Counted from the first letter of the stretch, positions 29,813 to 40,522 are shown. The stretch: 63,086 nucleotides of DNA from Achromobacter denitrificans NBRC 15125 (GCF_001571365.1 NZ_BCTQ01000038.1:1-63086), one strand, 5' to 3'. Notes: generated by a model not told the origin, from the sequence alone. Numbers and translations are program-made.

Positions 29813-30286
29813 TCAGATGGGATAGATGAGCGAATTCGGCACCAGCTCGCTGTCGAAGATGCACAACCGCGATTCGAACTTCAGGCCGCCGGGAACGCGA
29901 CGCACGACGTCCTGGTAGCGGCCCACGTTGAACACGGTGGTCAGCTGGCTGGGTTTGGTGCGGAACACGGCGTAGTTGGCTTCGGATTCGATGCGGTCGC
30001 CCTGCACCGACAGCACGCGCGGCGCGCCCACCACGTGGCGCTGGTAGTAGGGGTCGTGGAAGATCGTGTCCGTGGCGCCGTAGATGCGGTCCTTCAGCAT
30101 GCCGCGGCTCTCGAAGGCCATGGTCGCCAGCGGATAGCCGCGCTCGTGGTTTTCACGCGGCAGCACCTTGTACACGCAGTCTTCCAGGAAGAAGTCCGGC
30201 CATTTCTCCCATTCCTCCGCATCCAGCGCGGCGGCGTAGTCGTTGTACAGGCAGGTGAGTTGGTAGTAGAGGGGAAAGTCCAGCAT
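29813..30286 (-). CDS. Aromatic-ring-hydroxylating dioxygenase beta subunit (AndAd-like)
   Basis: Structural small subunit of 157 residues with the SnoaL/NTF2-like fold used by Rieske dioxygenases. Family segments are FPLYYQLTCLYNDYAAALDA at the N-terminus, WPDFFLEDCVYKVLPRENHE, and FESRLCIFDSELVPNSLIYP at the C-terminus. Start MLDFPLYYQ is set 2 bp after the stop of the alpha-subunit gene; a longer upstream frame has no similarity. It should form an alpha3beta3 hexamer with the adjacent large subunit. Confidence 0.88.
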   Translation of the reverse strand: MLDFPLYYQLTCLYNDYAAALDAEEWEKWPDFFLEDCVYKVLPRENHERGYPLATMAFESRGMLKDRIYGATDTIFHDPYYQRHVVGAPRVLSVQGDRIESEANYAVFRTKPSQLTTVFNVGRYQDVVRRVPGGLKFESRLCIFDSELVPNSLIYPI

Positions 30287-30288
30287 CG

Positions 30289-31548
30289 TCAGGCCTCCAT
30301 CACCCGCCGCCAGTACGCGTACATGCCGCGGATCAGCGTTTCGGTCACCATGTGGTCGGTATTCTCGGCCGTCTTGCCGCCCAGTTCCGCCACGCTGCGG
30401 TGCCAGGGCTTCTGCGCGAAGCCCGATTGAGAGAATTCGATGACCTCGCCGTCGTCGGCCGAAACGAAGCCCGCCGGGCCGAACAGGTTGGCCTGGCGCA
30501 GGCGGCGGCGCGTCATTTCGGGGGTATCGTCGGCGAAGCCGAAGTGCGTCCAGACGAAATCGAAGGCATCGTGGCCCACGGGCTGGATATGGCGGGTGGA
30601 CAGGGAATTCACCTGCTGCTGGATGATGACGCTGGGAAATAGCGTCATCAGCACGGCGGTGGGCCCGTTCCACCAGGGTTCCGGCACGATGTCGAGGAAG
30701 CGGTCGTCATTGAGCGACATCTGTTCCTTGAAGCTGGAGACGCCGCTGGTCACGCTGCCCTTGCCGCCCTGGCCGCGCGTGGAAATCATGGCGGCGTGGC
30801 GGAAGTGGCGGTCCATCTTCAGCTCGGAGCGGTTATCCGCGCGCCACAGGCCGAAGGTGACGAACCAGGTATGCAGCAGGCCCGGATGGTAAGGGTCCTT
30901 GATGTTCTCCTGCATCAGCTTCCAGTTGCCCGGGATGCGCTGGCGGCTGTAGCCGTGGATCACCAGCTCGCGGCCGTCGAAGACCCGGTCGAAGTAATGC
31001 AGGATGTCCGGACCGAGGTAGTCCTCCAGGGGCTCCACGTCATGGTCGAACGAGGCGAACACCACGCCATTGCGACAGGCCACGGCCAGTTTGGTCAGGC
31101 CGTGCTCCTCGGGCTTGAAGTCGGGCGGCATGCCGCCGTTGACCCGGCCGTCCTGCTTGACGCCGCGCCGGAAGGGCACGCCGATCAGATTGCCCTGCAG
31201 GTCGTAATTCCACTGATGGTACGGACAGACGAATTCGCTGCGGTTGCCGGAGCGCTCGCGGCAGAACTGCACGCCGCGGTGGGCGCACACGTTTTCCACC
31301 ACGCGCACCTGGCCGTCGTTGTCCCGCAGCAGGATGACCGAGCGCTCGCCCACGGCGGTGCGCTTGAAATCGCCCGGCTTCGGGATTTCCGCCTCCAGGC
31401 CCACGTAGCTCCAGTGCGCGCGATAGAAGAACCGCTCCAGTTCGCGCTGGTGCAGCGCGGCGTCGGTATAGACGCCGAACGGAATGCGGTGGGAGCCGTC
31501 CCCTTGCCAGGGCGGAACGAATTGGAGGGGGCTTTCGGGGGCGTTCAT
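30289..31548 (-). CDS. Aromatic-ring-hydroxylating dioxygenase alpha subunit (anthranilate 1,2-dioxygenase AndAc-like)
   Basis: Catalytic large subunit of 419 residues. The N-terminal Rieske domain has CAHRGVQFC and CPYHQW as cluster ligands. The catalytic domain has the mononuclear iron site in NIKDPYHPGLLH (bridging Asp, two His). SHRIPFGVYTD and YVGLEAEIPKPGDFKRT resemble what I remember of the AndAc/salicylate-hydroxylase group, so the likely substrates are anthranilate, salicylate or another ortho-substituted benzoate. The gene order alpha-beta-ferredoxin agrees with the and cluster, but the reductase is absent. A divergent LysR gene starts 210 bp away. If anthranilate is the substrate, the product is catechol. 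Confidence 0.82.
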   Translation of the reverse strand: MNAPESPLQFVPPWQGDGSHRIPFGVYTDAALHQRELERFFYRAHWSYVGLEAEIPKPGDFKRTAVGERSVILLRDNDGQVRVVENVCAHRGVQFCRERSGNRSEFVCPYHQWNYDLQGNLIGVPFRRGVKQDGRVNGGMPPDFKPEEHGLTKLAVACRNGVVFASFDHDVEPLEDYLGPDILHYFDRVFDGRELVIHGYSRQRIPGNWKLMQENIKDPYHPGLLHTWFVTFGLWRADNRSELKMDRHFRHAAMISTRGQGGKGSVTSGVSSFKEQMSLNDDRFLDIVPEPWWNGPTAVLMTLFPSVIIQQQVNSLSTRHIQPVGHDAFDFVWTHFGFADDTPEMTRRRLRQANLFGPAGFVSADDGEVIEFSQSGFAQKPWHRSVAELGGKTAENTDHMVTETLIRGMYAYWRRVMEA

Positions 31549-31758
31549 GGGCAGCCCCCCGGACAGGGCGCGGCCGCGGGGCGCGTGCGGGAATGCATGG
31601 CGAGTCTCCTTGTTTCGGCTGGCCGCGAGGCGGCCGGGCAGAGCCCGCGCGGCATGGGCGCGGGCGTTTCCGGCATGATCGGGCAGGGCGTCAAATAAAT
31701 AAATAGAATTTGATCAATGAGATAAATCACCAAAATAAATATTGGTGGAGACAAGCGC
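31549..31758. promoter_or_regulatory. AT-rich divergent promoter region between dioxygenase and lysR
   Basis: The part next to the LysR gene (31690-31750) is strikingly AT-rich for this genome. It contains TTGATCAA (31710-31717), a palindrome, and CACCAA (31728-31733) paired with TTGGTG (31742-31747), which overlaps the LysR ribosome-binding site. These fit an autoregulated LysR operator that also controls the dioxygenase operon. The part next to the dioxygenase holds a GC-rich stretch with GCAGCCCCCCGG, a fragment of the dispersed GC repeat. Confidence 0.5.
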
Positions 31759-32661
31759 ATGAACCTGCAAGACGTGGACCTGAACCTGCTGGTCGTCTTC
31801 AACGAACTGCGGAAGCACGGCCGGGTGTCGGCCGTGGCGGAGAGCCTGGGCATTTCGCAGCCCGGGGTCAGCAACGCGCTGGGCAGGCTGCGCAAGTTGC
31901 TGGGCGACGAGCTGTTCCTGCGGACCTCGCGCGGCATGGTGCCGACGCCCTACGCCGAGGCGCTGGCGCGGCCGATCGCCGACGCGCTCGACGCCCTGCA
32001 CAGCACGCTGAACGCGCGCGCCGCCTTCGATCCCGCGCACAGCGAGCGCGCATTCGTGGTGGGGGTGAACGACGTGGGCGAAACCTACTTCCTGCCGCGC
32101 CTGATGCGCGCCCTGGAGCGCGCCGCGCCGGGCGTCACCGTGCGCACGGTGCGCACGACCTCGATCGACGTGAAGGACGAGATGGAGCGCGGCCGGATCG
32201 ACCTGGCCATGGGATTCCTGCCCGGCCTGAAAGGAGGATTCTTCCAGCGGCTGCTATTCCGCCAGCCCTATGTGTGCATCTTCCGGCGGGATCATCCGCT
32301 GGCGGGCACGGGCGTGTCGGCCCGGCAGTTCCGCGCGGCGGAGCACGTGGCCATCGTGTCGGAAGGCACCGGCCACGGCGTGGTGGACGAGGTGATCGGG
32401 CAAGCCGGCATCCGGCGCCGCGTGCGCCTGACGGTGCCGCACTTCATGGCGGTGGGGCCGGTGCTAGCCGCCACCGACATGATCGCCGTGGTGCCGCGGC
32501 GTTTCGCGGATTGCGCCTGCGGGCCGTTTGGCCTGGCCACCGCGGCCTGTCCGGTGAAGATCCCGGAGTCGGCGATCAACGTGTTCTGGCATGCCCGCAA
32601 CCACCGAGACCCCGCCAACCAATGGTTGCGGCAGGTCGTGGTGGACGAGTTCGCGGATTGA
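31759..32661 (+). CDS. LysR family transcriptional regulator (NahR/NodD-like group)
   Basis: LysR protein of 300 residues starting MNLQDVDLNLLVVFNELRKH, with SAVAESLGISQPGVSNALGRLRK as helix-turn-helix. The DLNLL(V/L)VF opening and D.LF.R.. pattern (GDELFLRTSRGM) place it in the NahR/NodD/DntR group, whose members respond to aromatic acids such as salicylate. Divergent from the Rieske dioxygenase operon across 210 bp, it is the likely activator of that operon. The ATG follows GGTGGAGAC. Effector could be anthranilate or salicylate (inference). Confidence 0.9.
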   Translation: MNLQDVDLNLLVVFNELRKHGRVSAVAESLGISQPGVSNALGRLRKLLGDELFLRTSRGMVPTPYAEALARPIADALDALHSTLNARAAFDPAHSERAFVVGVNDVGETYFLPRLMRALERAAPGVTVRTVRTTSIDVKDEMERGRIDLAMGFLPGLKGGFFQRLLFRQPYVCIFRRDHPLAGTGVSARQFRAAEHVAIVSEGTGHGVVDEVIGQAGIRRRVRLTVPHFMAVGPVLAATDMIAVVPRRFADCACGPFGLATAACPVKIPESAINVFWHARNHRDPANQWLRQVVVDEFAD

Positions 32662-32686
32662 ACCGGCGCCGCGAGCGGGCGGCGCC

Positions 32687-33319
32687 TCAACTTTCCCGCA
32701 GCGTGACCGGGAACCAGCCGCGCAGCGCGTTGGACAGGCGGATCTCGTCCGCGGCGTGCAGGTCGGCCAGGGTCAGGACGCGTTCCTCGACGCGGCCGGT
32801 ATCCAGCAGTTCGGCGCGCTGCACGCCGGGCAGGCAGCCGCTGTCCACGGGCGGCGTGTACCAGTCGCCGTCCATGCGCAGGTACACATTGCTGCGGCTG
32901 CCTTCGCAGAGCTCGCCCCGTTCATTCAGGTAGAGCAGGTCGAAGATGTGGGGATGCGCGGGCAGCCATTCGATGGTCTTGGTGTACCAGGGCCGGTAGG
33001 TGGTTTTGTAGCGCAGCAGCGGCTCGGAGGAGCGCAGCGCCTCGGGCGCCAGCATGGCTTCCTGGCCGGCCGGCAGGGGGGGCAGCACGGCGGTCTGGAT
33101 GCTGCGGCTGCCATCGCGCGCCACCAGCAGGCGCAGGCGATGCGGCCCCGGCGTGGCCAGGCCCAGCGCGGTGATCATGATGTCGCCTTCCACCGCGCGC
33201 CCGCCCCAGCCGTAGCCCAGCGCCTTGCACGACGCTTCCAGGCGCTTGAGGTGGCGGGCCAGCAGCGGCACGCGGCGTTCGGCGTCAACCAGGATGGTCT
33301 CGATCAGTTCGGGTTGCAT
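32687..33319 (-). CDS. Aminotransferase class IV, 4-amino-4-deoxychorismate lyase-like (PabC)
   Basis: PLP-dependent fold-type IV enzyme of 210 residues, probably releasing pyruvate from aminodeoxychorismate to give p-aminobenzoate for folate synthesis. The candidate catalytic lysine is in LLRYKTTYRPWYT. DLLYLNERGELCEGSRSNVY is the family's cofactor-binding region, and DSGCLPGVQRAELL follows. It is somewhat shorter than E. coli PabC (269), with a shortened N-terminal domain. pabB lies 58 bp upstream on the same strand, which supports the role. A D-amino-acid or branched-chain aminotransferase is less likely. Confidence 0.85.
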   Translation of the reverse strand: MQPELIETILVDAERRVPLLARHLKRLEASCKALGYGWGGRAVEGDIMITALGLATPGPHRLRLLVARDGSRSIQTAVLPPLPAGQEAMLAPEALRSSEPLLRYKTTYRPWYTKTIEWLPAHPHIFDLLYLNERGELCEGSRSNVYLRMDGDWYTPPVDSGCLPGVQRAELLDTGRVEERVLTLADLHAADEIRLSNALRGWFPVTLRES

Positions 33320-33377
33320 GGGACTCTCCTAGGGACGGCCGCGCTCTATCCTACTACCGCGGCGGCCGCCCGGGCGC

Positions 33378-34514
33378 TCACGCCCGCAAAATGCGGGCCT
33401 TCCAGTGGCATTCCTGCCATTCTTCCGCCGGGTCCGAGTCGTGCACGATGCCGCCGCCCACGCTGTAGACACCCTGGCCGGACGCGTCCAGCACCAGGGT
33501 GCGGATCGCGACGTTCAGCGAAAAATCGCCGTCGGGCGCCAGCCAGCCGATGCTGCCGCAATAGAGCCCGCGGGGCGCCGCTTCCATCTGGCGGATCCGG
33601 CGCATCGCCGCCACCTTGGGGGCGCCGGTGATGGAGCCGCAGGGAAACAGCGCGCGCAGCACGTCTTCCAGGCCGGCGCGGGGCGCCAGCGCGGACACCG
33701 TGGACGTCATGGTCCAGACGGTGGGGTAGCGCTCCAGCGAGAACAGCGCGTCCACCTGGACCGAGCCCGGCTCGGCCAGCCGGCCGAGGTCGTTGCGCAG
33801 CAGGTCGACGATCATGAGGTTTTCGGCGCGGTTCTTCTCGCTGGCCAGCAGCGCCTGGCCCAGCCGCTCGTCCTCGGCCGGATCGGGATGGCGCGGGGCC
33901 GTGCCCTTCATGGGGCGGGTGGTCAGGCGAGGGCCGTCGCGGCGCACGAACAGCTCGGGCGAGAAGGACAGCACGGTGCGCGCGCCATCCTGGATGAAGG
34001 CGCCGTGCGCCACCGGGTTGCGGGAGGCGATGCGTCGGTACAGCGTGGCCGGATCGCCCTGGTGCCGCAGGTCCAGCGGTTGGGTGAAATTCACCTGGTA
34101 CAGCTCGCCGTCGCCGATCAGCGCCCGGATCGTTTCGATCTGCCGCGCGTAATCCGGTTCGGTCATGCGCGGCGCGGGCAGGCTGATGGCCGCGGGCGCG
34201 CTGTCGGGGTCCGGCGCCTCCCAGGGCGCTTCGTCGACCTTGCGCTCGAACACCAGCGCGGTCAGGCGGGCTTCGCCATCATCGCGCGGGGGCGTCCAGG
34301 CGCCGGTGGGCGGCGCCAGCGCGGCTTCCGGCAGCAGCCATTCCCCCAGCTCGTAGTCGAGCAGGAGCGCCACCCAGCGCCCCTGGCGGCGGGCCGCCTC
34401 GATGGCGGCCAGCGCGGGGGCGACTTCGGCGGCGGCGCGGGCTTCGATGCGGGAGCAAAAGCCCTCCAATCGCAGCGCGCGGCCGGCCAGCCGGTCTTCA
34501 AAACGACATTCCAT
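33378..34514 (-). CDS. pabB: Aminodeoxychorismate synthase component I (PabB)
   Basis: Chorismate-utilising enzyme of 378 residues that, with a glutaminase subunit, aminates chorismate to 4-amino-4-deoxychorismate. The catalytic lysine lies in TRPMKGTAPRH (usual motif PIKGT, so Met replaces Ile). Other conserved parts are GELYQVNFTQPL, ENLMIVDLLRNDLGR and FPCGSITGAPKVAAM, which bind Mg and chorismate. The N-terminal domain is short compared with E. coli PabB (453). It is followed by the pabC-like gene and preceded by uvrA, 5 bp away, on the same strand. Confidence 0.92.
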   Translation of the reverse strand: MECRFEDRLAGRALRLEGFCSRIEARAAAEVAPALAAIEAARRQGRWVALLLDYELGEWLLPEAALAPPTGAWTPPRDDGEARLTALVFERKVDEAPWEAPDPDSAPAAISLPAPRMTEPDYARQIETIRALIGDGELYQVNFTQPLDLRHQGDPATLYRRIASRNPVAHGAFIQDGARTVLSFSPELFVRRDGPRLTTRPMKGTAPRHPDPAEDERLGQALLASEKNRAENLMIVDLLRNDLGRLAEPGSVQVDALFSLERYPTVWTMTSTVSALAPRAGLEDVLRALFPCGSITGAPKVAAMRRIRQMEAAPRGLYCGSIGWLAPDGDFSLNVAIRTLVLDASGQGVYSVGGGIVHDSDPAEEWQECHWKARILRA

Positions 34515-34519
34515 GCTTC

Positions 34520-37500
34520 TTACTGCTGTTGATGTGCCAGGAATTCCTTCAGCACCCGTCCGGTATGGGAATGGTCGCTCAGGGTCATGACGTGTTCGGG
34601 AGCCCCTTCCGCCACCAGTTTTCCGCCGCCCGTGCCGCCTTCGGGGCCCAGGTCCAGCAGCCAGTCGGCTTCGGCGATCACGTCCAGGTTGTGCTCGATC
34701 ACCACCACCGTGTTGCCGGCTTCCACCAGCCGATGCAGCACGTGGATCAGCTTTTCCACGTCGGCCATGGACAGGCCGACCGTGGGTTCGTCCAGCACAT
34801 ACAGCGTATGCGGAATCCGGGAGGCGCGGCCGGTCTTAATCAGGCCGTCGGTCAGCCTGGCCTTGGACAGTTCCGTCACCAGCTTGATGCGCTGCGCCTC
34901 GCCGCCGGACAGGGTGGGCGAGGGCTGGCCCAGGGTCAGGTAGCCCAGGCCCACGTCCTGCATCAGCTGCAGGGGGCGATGGATCTTGGGATGGGCCGCG
35001 AAGTAGCCAATGGCATCGTCCACTTCCATGGACAGCAGTTCGCCGGCGTTCTTGCCGCGCATCTGCACGCTCAGCGTATCGCTGTTGAAACGCGCGCCGT
35101 TGCAGGCATCGCAAGGCACCTTGACGTCCGGCAGGAAGTTCATCTCGATGGTGCGCATGCCCTGGCCTTCGCAGATCGGGCAGCGGCCATCGCCGGTATT
35201 GAACGAGAAGCGCGCCGCCGTCCAGCCGCGCATGCGCGCTTCGCGCGTGTCGGCGAACTGCTTGCGCACGTCGTCCCAGAACCCCACGTAGGTGGCCGGG
35301 CACGAGCGCGGCGTCTTGCCGATCGGCGTCTGGTCCACTTCCAGGACGCGGTCGATGGCTTCCCAGCCCGTGATGCTTTCGCAGCCGGCCCAGCCCGGCG
35401 CCTTGCCCTTCGAGACGGCCTGCATGAGGTTGTCGAGCAGCACTTCGCGCGCCAGCGTCGATTTGCCGGAGCCCGACACGCCGGTCACCACGCTCAGGCG
35501 TCCGACCGGAATCTTCGCGTCCACGCTGCGCAGATTGTGCAGGCGGGCGCCCTTGATCTCGATCATGGGCGTGTCGGCCTCCACCGCCCGGCGGCCCTGC
35601 AGCGGGTGCGTCAGCGGCTTGGCCAGGTAGCGTCCGGTGACGGATTCCGGCGCATTGACCAGGTCTTGCGCCGTGCCTTGCGCCACCACGCGGCCGCCGC
35701 GGATGCCGGCGCCGGGGCCGATGTCGATGATGTGCGACGCGCGGCGGATGGTGTCGTCGTCATGCTCGACCACCACCAGCGTATTGCCGTTGCCTTCCAG
35801 CCGCGCCAGCGCGTCCAGCAGGATGCGGTTGTCGCGCGGATGCAGGCCGATGGTGGGCTCGTCGAGCACGTAGCACACGCCCTGCAGGTTGGACCCCAGC
35901 TGGGCCGCGAGGCGGATGCGCTGCGCTTCGCCGCCCGACAGCGTGGGCGCCGCGCGGTCGAGCGCGAGATAGTTCAGGCCCACTTCCTGCATGAAGTTCA
36001 GGCGGCCGCGGATTTCCGCGAGGATGTCGCGGGCGATCTCTCCTTCGCGGCCGCGCGCCACCAGGCCGGTGAAGAAGGTATGCGCATCCGACACCGGCAG
36101 CGAGGCCAGTTCGGCGATGGACTTGTCGCGCCAGCGCACGGCCCGGGCCACGCGGTTCAGGCGCTGGCCGTCGCAGGAGGTGCAGACCTTGGCCTCGCCT
36201 TCGTACCAGGCGTTCCAGGCGGTTTCCTCGCCGGTCTGCTCTTCGTCGAAGCCTTGCAGCTGCAGCCCGGTGCCGAAGCAGCCCGTGCACCAGCCGTGCT
36301 TGGAGTTGTACGAGAACAGGCGCGGGTCGGGTTCGGGGAAGCTGGTGCCGCAGGACGGGCAGGCGCGCTTGACCGAGAAGTGCTGCTGTTGCAGTTCGCT
36401 GTCCAGCGCCTCGTGCAGCTTGTTCACCGGCCAGACGACGGACATCACGCCCTGGCCGTTTTCCAGCGCGCTCTTGACCGCCGCGCGCAGCTCGGCCTCG
36501 TTGGCCGGGTCCACGACCACGTCGGCCACCGGCAGTTCGATCGTGTGTTCCTTGTAGCGGTCCAGGCGCGGCCAGGGCGCGACGGGGATGAATTCACCAT
36601 CCACGCGCAGATGCGTATGGCCCTTGGAACCCGCCCATTTGGCCAGGTCCGTGTAGTAGCCCTTGCGCGCGGTGACCAGCGGCGACAGCAGGCCGATGTG
36701 CTCGCCCTTGTGTTCGCGCAGCAGCCGCGCCACGATCTGGTCCGCGTTCTGCGGTTCCACCGCCACGTTGCAGTCGGGGCAGTACTGAGTGCCCAGCTTC
36801 ACGTACAGCAGGCGCAGGAAGTGGTGGATTTCCGTCATGGTGGCCACGGTGGACTTGCGGCCCCCGCGGCTGGTGCGCTGCTCGATCGCGACCGTGGGCG
36901 GGATGCCGAAGATGGCGTCCACGTCCGGTTTGCCGGCGGGCTGCACGATGGCGCGCGCGTAGGCGTTGAGCGATTCCAGGTAGCGGCGCTGGCCCTCGTT
37001 GAAGAGGATGTCGAAGGCCAGGGTGGACTTGCCCGAGCCGGACACGCCGGTGATGACGGTGAACTTGTCGCGCGGGATCTCCACGCTGACGTTCTTCAGG
37101 TTGTGTTCGCGGGCGTTGCGGATCTCGATCGCCATGCTGTCCTGGCGGCGCGCGCGCACCAGCGACTGCAGCGGCGTGCCCATGCCCGCGCCGTAGGCCG
37201 CGCCGGGTTCGGCGATGCGGGCCGTCAGGCCGGCCTGCTCGACTTCCTGGGCGTCGGCGTCGCTGGTGACGACCACGTCCGCCGGCAGGATGCTGACTTC
37301 GTAGTCGCGCAGCGCGGCGCCGGTATGCGATTGCGGGTTGTCCATCAGGTCCTGCGGCGTGCCCACGCCCACGACCTCGCCGCCGGCGTCGCCGCCTTCG
37401 GGGCCCAGGTCGATCAGCCAGTCGGCCGCGCGGATGACGTCCAGGTTGTGTTCGATGACCAGCAGCGTATGGCCCGCGGCCAGCAGCTTGCGGAAGGCGC

Positions 37501-40282
37501 GCATCAGGCGCGCCACGTCGTCGAAGTGCAGGCCGGTGGTGGGCTCGTCGAACAGGAACAGGCTGCCCTTCTTGGCGACCTTGGCGGTCGAGATGCCGCT
37601 GCGCGCCGCCTCGGCCAGGTGGCCCGCGAGCTTGAGCCGCTGCGCCTCGCCGCCCGACAGCGTCGGCACGGGCTGGCCCAGCCGCACGTATTCCAGGCCC
37701 ACGTCGGCCAGCGGCGCCAGCCCGGTCTGCACGTCGCGCAGGCCCTTGAAGAAGTCCAGCGCCTCGCTGACGGTCATTTCCAGCACTTCGTCGATGGAGG
37801 CGCTCTTGCCCAGGTGCTCGACGCGGACTTCCAGCACTTCGGGGCGGAAACGCTTGCCGTCGCAATCGGGGCAGCGCAGGTACACGTCGGACAGGAACTG
37901 CATCTCCACGTGTTCGAAGCCCGTGCCGCCGCAGGTCGGGCAGCGGCCGTCGCCGCCGTTGAAGCTGAACGTGCCCGCGGTATAGGCGCGCTCGCGCGCC
38001 AGCGGCGCCTGGGCGAACAGCTTGCGGATGGCGTCGAATGCGCCCACGTAGCTGGCGGGATTGGAGCGCGTCGTCTTGCCGATCGGCGTCTGGTCCACCA
38101 TCACGACGTCGGCGATCTGCTCGGCGCCCAGCAGGCGCTCGAACGCGCCGGGCGCTTCCGAGGGCTTGCCTTTCTGCTTCAGCAGCGCGGGAAACAGCAC
38201 GTCCTGCACCAGCGTGGACTTGCCCGAGCCCGACACCCCGGTCACGCAGACTAGGCGGCCCAGCGGCAGTTCGACGGACACGTTCTTCAGGTTGTGCGCG
38301 CTGACGCCTTCCAGCAGCAGGCGCGGCGTGTTCGCCGCCACCGGCATGGGGCGCGGCGCTTCCACGCGCTGGCGGCCTCCCAGGTAATCGCCCGTGAGCG
38401 TGCGCGCGGCGCGCAACTGCGCGGGCGTGCCGTCGAACACGATCTGGCCGCCGCGTTCGCCGGGGCCCGGGCCGATATCGATGATGCGGTCCGCGGCCAC
38501 CATGACCTGCGGATCGTGCTCCACCACCACCAGCGTATTGCCGGCGTTGCGCAGGCGGTGCATGACTTCGACCACGCGGTGCATGTCGCGCGGATGCAGG
38601 CCGATCGACGGCTCGTCCAGCACGAACAGCGTGTTCACCAGCGAGGTGCCCAGCGCCGTGGTCAGGTTGATGCGCTGCACCTCGCCGCCGGACAGCGTGC
38701 GGCTCTGGCGGTCCAATGTCAGGTAGCCCAGGCCCACGTCGCACAGGAACTTGAGGCGCGCGCGCACCTCGGTCATGAGCAGGTCGGTGGCGGCGTCCAG
38801 CGCGCCGGAGAAGGACAATGTGTCGAAGAACCGCCGCACCCGTTCGATCGGCAGCAGCATCACGTCATGGATGGACAGGCCGCCCAGGCCGTACAGCTGT
38901 TCCTGGCTCCAGTTGGCGCCCACCGGCATGAAGCGCCGGTAGCGGCCGTCCTCGGGCGGCAATACGGTGTCGGCCTCTTCCTTGGTGCCTAGGCGCCAGA
39001 GCAGCGCGTCGGGCTTGAGCCGCGCGCCGTTGCAGGTGGGGCAGGGCGTATAGCTGCGGTACTTCGACAGCAGCACGCGCACGTGCATCTTGTAGGCCTT
39101 GGTTTCGAGCCAGTCGAAGAAGCGCTGCACCCCGTACCACTGGTGCTTCCAGGCGTCGCTGCCGCCCTTCCAGTCGGGCGTGCCGTAGAGCACCCAGCGC
39201 TTGTGCTCTTCGCTCATTTTGTTCCAGGGCACGCCCAGCGGCACGCCGGCCTTCGGCGCGTACTTCTGCAGCTCGTCCTGGCACTCCTTGTAGGATGGAG
39301 TGGTCCACGGCTTGATCGCGCCTTCCAGCAGGGTCTTGTTTTCGTCGGGAATGACCAGCCCGAAATCGATGCCGATCACGCGGCCGAATCCGCGGCAGGC
39401 TTCGCACGCGCCCAGCGGCGAATTGAACGAGAAGCTGCTGGGCAGCGGGTCGGTGTATTCGATGTCGCAGTCCGCGCAATGCAGGCGGTCGCTGTACTTC
39501 CACACGTGGGCGTTGCCGCCGTCGGCATCCATGGCGTAGACGGCCAGGTGCCCCGCGCCCATGCGCAGCGCCGTGTCCAGCGCTTCCATGACGCGTTCGC
39601 GCTCGGCGCCGGCGAAGCGGAAGCGGTCCTGCACCACGTGCAGGATGCGGCGCGATTCGGCGGCGGCTTTCGCGCCCTTGGCCTTCTTGGCGCCCTTGGC
39701 GGGAGCGTCGGCGCGCGGCGCGGCGTTTTCCTCGGCATGCACGCGCGTATAGCCCTGCTGTTCCAGGAAGCCGCGGACTTCCTCTTCGGTGAAGTTGGAG
39801 GGCACCGCGATCGGGAAGGTCACGACCAGCCGCGGATCGCCGGCGGCCGCGGCGCGCTCGGCCAGCGAATGGAAGACGGAGTCGGGCGTGTCGCGCCGCA
39901 CCACCTTGCCGCAGCCGCGGCAATACAGCCGCGCGCCGCGCGCGAACAGCAGTTTCAGGTGGTCGTTCAGTTCGGTCATCGTGCCGACCGTGCTGCGCGA
40001 GCTGCGCACCGGATTGGTCTGGTCGATGGCGATGGCGGGCAGGATGCCCTCGATGCGGTCCACCTGGGGCTTGTCCATGCGGTCCAGGAACTGGCGCGCA
40101 TAGGGCGAGAAGGTTTCCACGTACCGGCGTTGTCCCTCGGCGTACAGGGTATCGAATGCCAGGGAACTCTTGCCGGACCCCGACACGCCGGTCACGACGA
40201 CCAGTTCGCCGGTGGCGATGGTCAGGTCCAGGTTCTTGAGATTGTTCTGGCGGGCGCCAACGATGCGAATGTGAGAGCTCAT
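34520..40282 (-). CDS. uvrA: Double-length UvrA-like excinuclease ABC subunit A (four nucleotide-binding domains)
   Basis: UvrA recognises damaged DNA and loads UvrB in nucleotide excision repair. This protein has 1920 residues, about twice the usual 940-960. Four Walker A motifs of the form GVSGSGKS are present with lysines at 38, 688, 1085 and 1607, and four LSGGE signatures follow. Each half has its own paired nucleotide-binding domains and zinc-finger CxxC sets (for example CRGCGKV and CPTCGG in the first half, CPDCN and CPICEG in the second). The second half begins near residue 1070 ([16 protein letters not shown]). The join is a single uninterrupted frame. Similar long UvrA proteins are known in Burkholderiales. 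A normal-length uvrA may exist elsewhere. Confidence 0.9.
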   Translation of the reverse strand: MSSHIRIVGARQNNLKNLDLTIATGELVVVTGVSGSGKSSLAFDTLYAEGQRRYVETFSPYARQFLDRMDKPQVDRIEGILPAIAIDQTNPVRSSRSTVGTMTELNDHLKLLFARGARLYCRGCGKVVRRDTPDSVFHSLAERAAAAGDPRLVVTFPIAVPSNFTEEEVRGFLEQQGYTRVHAEENAAPRADAPAKGAKKAKGAKAAAESRRILHVVQDRFRFAGAERERVMEALDTALRMGAGHLAVYAMDADGGNAHVWKYSDRLHCADCDIEYTDPLPSSFSFNSPLGACEACRGFGRVIGIDFGLVIPDENKTLLEGAIKPWTTPSYKECQDELQKYAPKAGVPLGVPWNKMSEEHKRWVLYGTPDWKGGSDAWKHQWYGVQRFFDWLETKAYKMHVRVLLSKYRSYTPCPTCNGARLKPDALLWRLGTKEEADTVLPPEDGRYRRFMPVGANWSQEQLYGLGGLSIHDVMLLPIERVRRFFDTLSFSGALDAATDLLMTEVRARLKFLCDVGLGYLTLDRQSRTLSGGEVQRINLTTALGTSLVNTLFVLDEPSIGLHPRDMHRVVEVMHRLRNAGNTLVVVEHDPQVMVAADRIIDIGPGPGERGGQIVFDGTPAQLRAARTLTGDYLGGRQRVEAPRPMPVAANTPRLLLEGVSAHNLKNVSVELPLGRLVCVTGVSGSGKSTLVQDVLFPALLKQKGKPSEAPGAFERLLGAEQIADVVMVDQTPIGKTTRSNPASYVGAFDAIRKLFAQAPLARERAYTAGTFSFNGGDGRCPTCGGTGFEHVEMQFLSDVYLRCPDCDGKRFRPEVLEVRVEHLGKSASIDEVLEMTVSEALDFFKGLRDVQTGLAPLADVGLEYVRLGQPVPTLSGGEAQRLKLAGHLAEAARSGISTAKVAKKGSLFLFDEPTTGLHFDDVARLMRAFRKLLAAGHTLLVIEHNLDVIRAADWLIDLGPEGGDAGGEVVGVGTPQDLMDNPQSHTGAALRDYEVSILPADVVVTSDADAQEVEQAGLTARIAEPGAAYGAGMGTPLQSLVRARRQDSMAIEIRNAREHNLKNVSVEIPRDKFTVITGVSGSGKSTLAFDILFNEGQRRYLESLNAYARAIVQPAGKPDVDAIFGIPPTVAIEQRTSRGGRKSTVATMTEIHHFLRLLYVKLGTQYCPDCNVAVEPQNADQIVARLLREHKGEHIGLLSPLVTARKGYYTDLAKWAGSKGHTHLRVDGEFIPVAPWPRLDRYKEHTIELPVADVVVDPANEAELRAAVKSALENGQGVMSVVWPVNKLHEALDSELQQQHFSVKRACPSCGTSFPEPDPRLFSYNSKHGWCTGCFGTGLQLQGFDEEQTGEETAWNAWYEGEAKVCTSCDGQRLNRVARAVRWRDKSIAELASLPVSDAHTFFTGLVARGREGEIARDILAEIRGRLNFMQEVGLNYLALDRAAPTLSGGEAQRIRLAAQLGSNLQGVCYVLDEPTIGLHPRDNRILLDALARLEGNGNTLVVVEHDDDTIRRASHIIDIGPGAGIRGGRVVAQGTAQDLVNAPESVTGRYLAKPLTHPLQGRRAVEADTPMIEIKGARLHNLRSVDAKIPVGRLSVVTGVSGSGKSTLAREVLLDNLMQAVSKGKAPGWAGCESITGWEAIDRVLEVDQTPIGKTPRSCPATYVGFWDDVRKQFADTREARMRGWTAARFSFNTGDGRCPICEGQGMRTIEMNFLPDVKVPCDACNGARFNSDTLSVQMRGKNAGELLSMEVDDAIGYFAAHPKIHRPLQLMQDVGLGYLTLGQPSPTLSGGEAQRIKLVTELSKARLTDGLIKTGRASRIPHTLYVLDEPTVGLSMADVEKLIHVLHRLVEAGNTVVVIEHNLDVIAEADWLLDLGPEGGTGGGKLVAEGAPEHVMTLSDHSHTGRVLKEFLAHQQQ

Positions 40283-40383
40283 GGACGGTATCGTAGCCTG
40301 AGGGAGGGGGCCTGCCCGGACGACGATCCGTCGCTGGTTCCGAGCGCGGCGATATGGAATAATTGCCTATATCGTGAGATAAA

Positions 40384-40400
40384 TGTCCAACATATGGACA
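40384..40400. promoter_or_regulatory. Palindromic candidate IclR operator
   Basis: TGTCCA-ACATA-TGGACA is a perfect 6-bp inverted repeat with a 5-bp centre in the AT-rich divergent region between uvrA and the IclR-type gene. Size and symmetry match operators of IclR-family dimers, so autoregulation of the regulator-eda-kdgK operon is likely. Confidence 0.5.
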
Positions 40401-40522
40401 AAACCAGACTCACTAGCTGTACAAATAAACAGTATCGCAGATTCGTCCGACATTCGCGCTCTCCGGCTTGCTCTTTTTGCTTGCCGCGGCGCCCGGCGGG
40501 TCGCCATGCGCGGGAGACTTCC

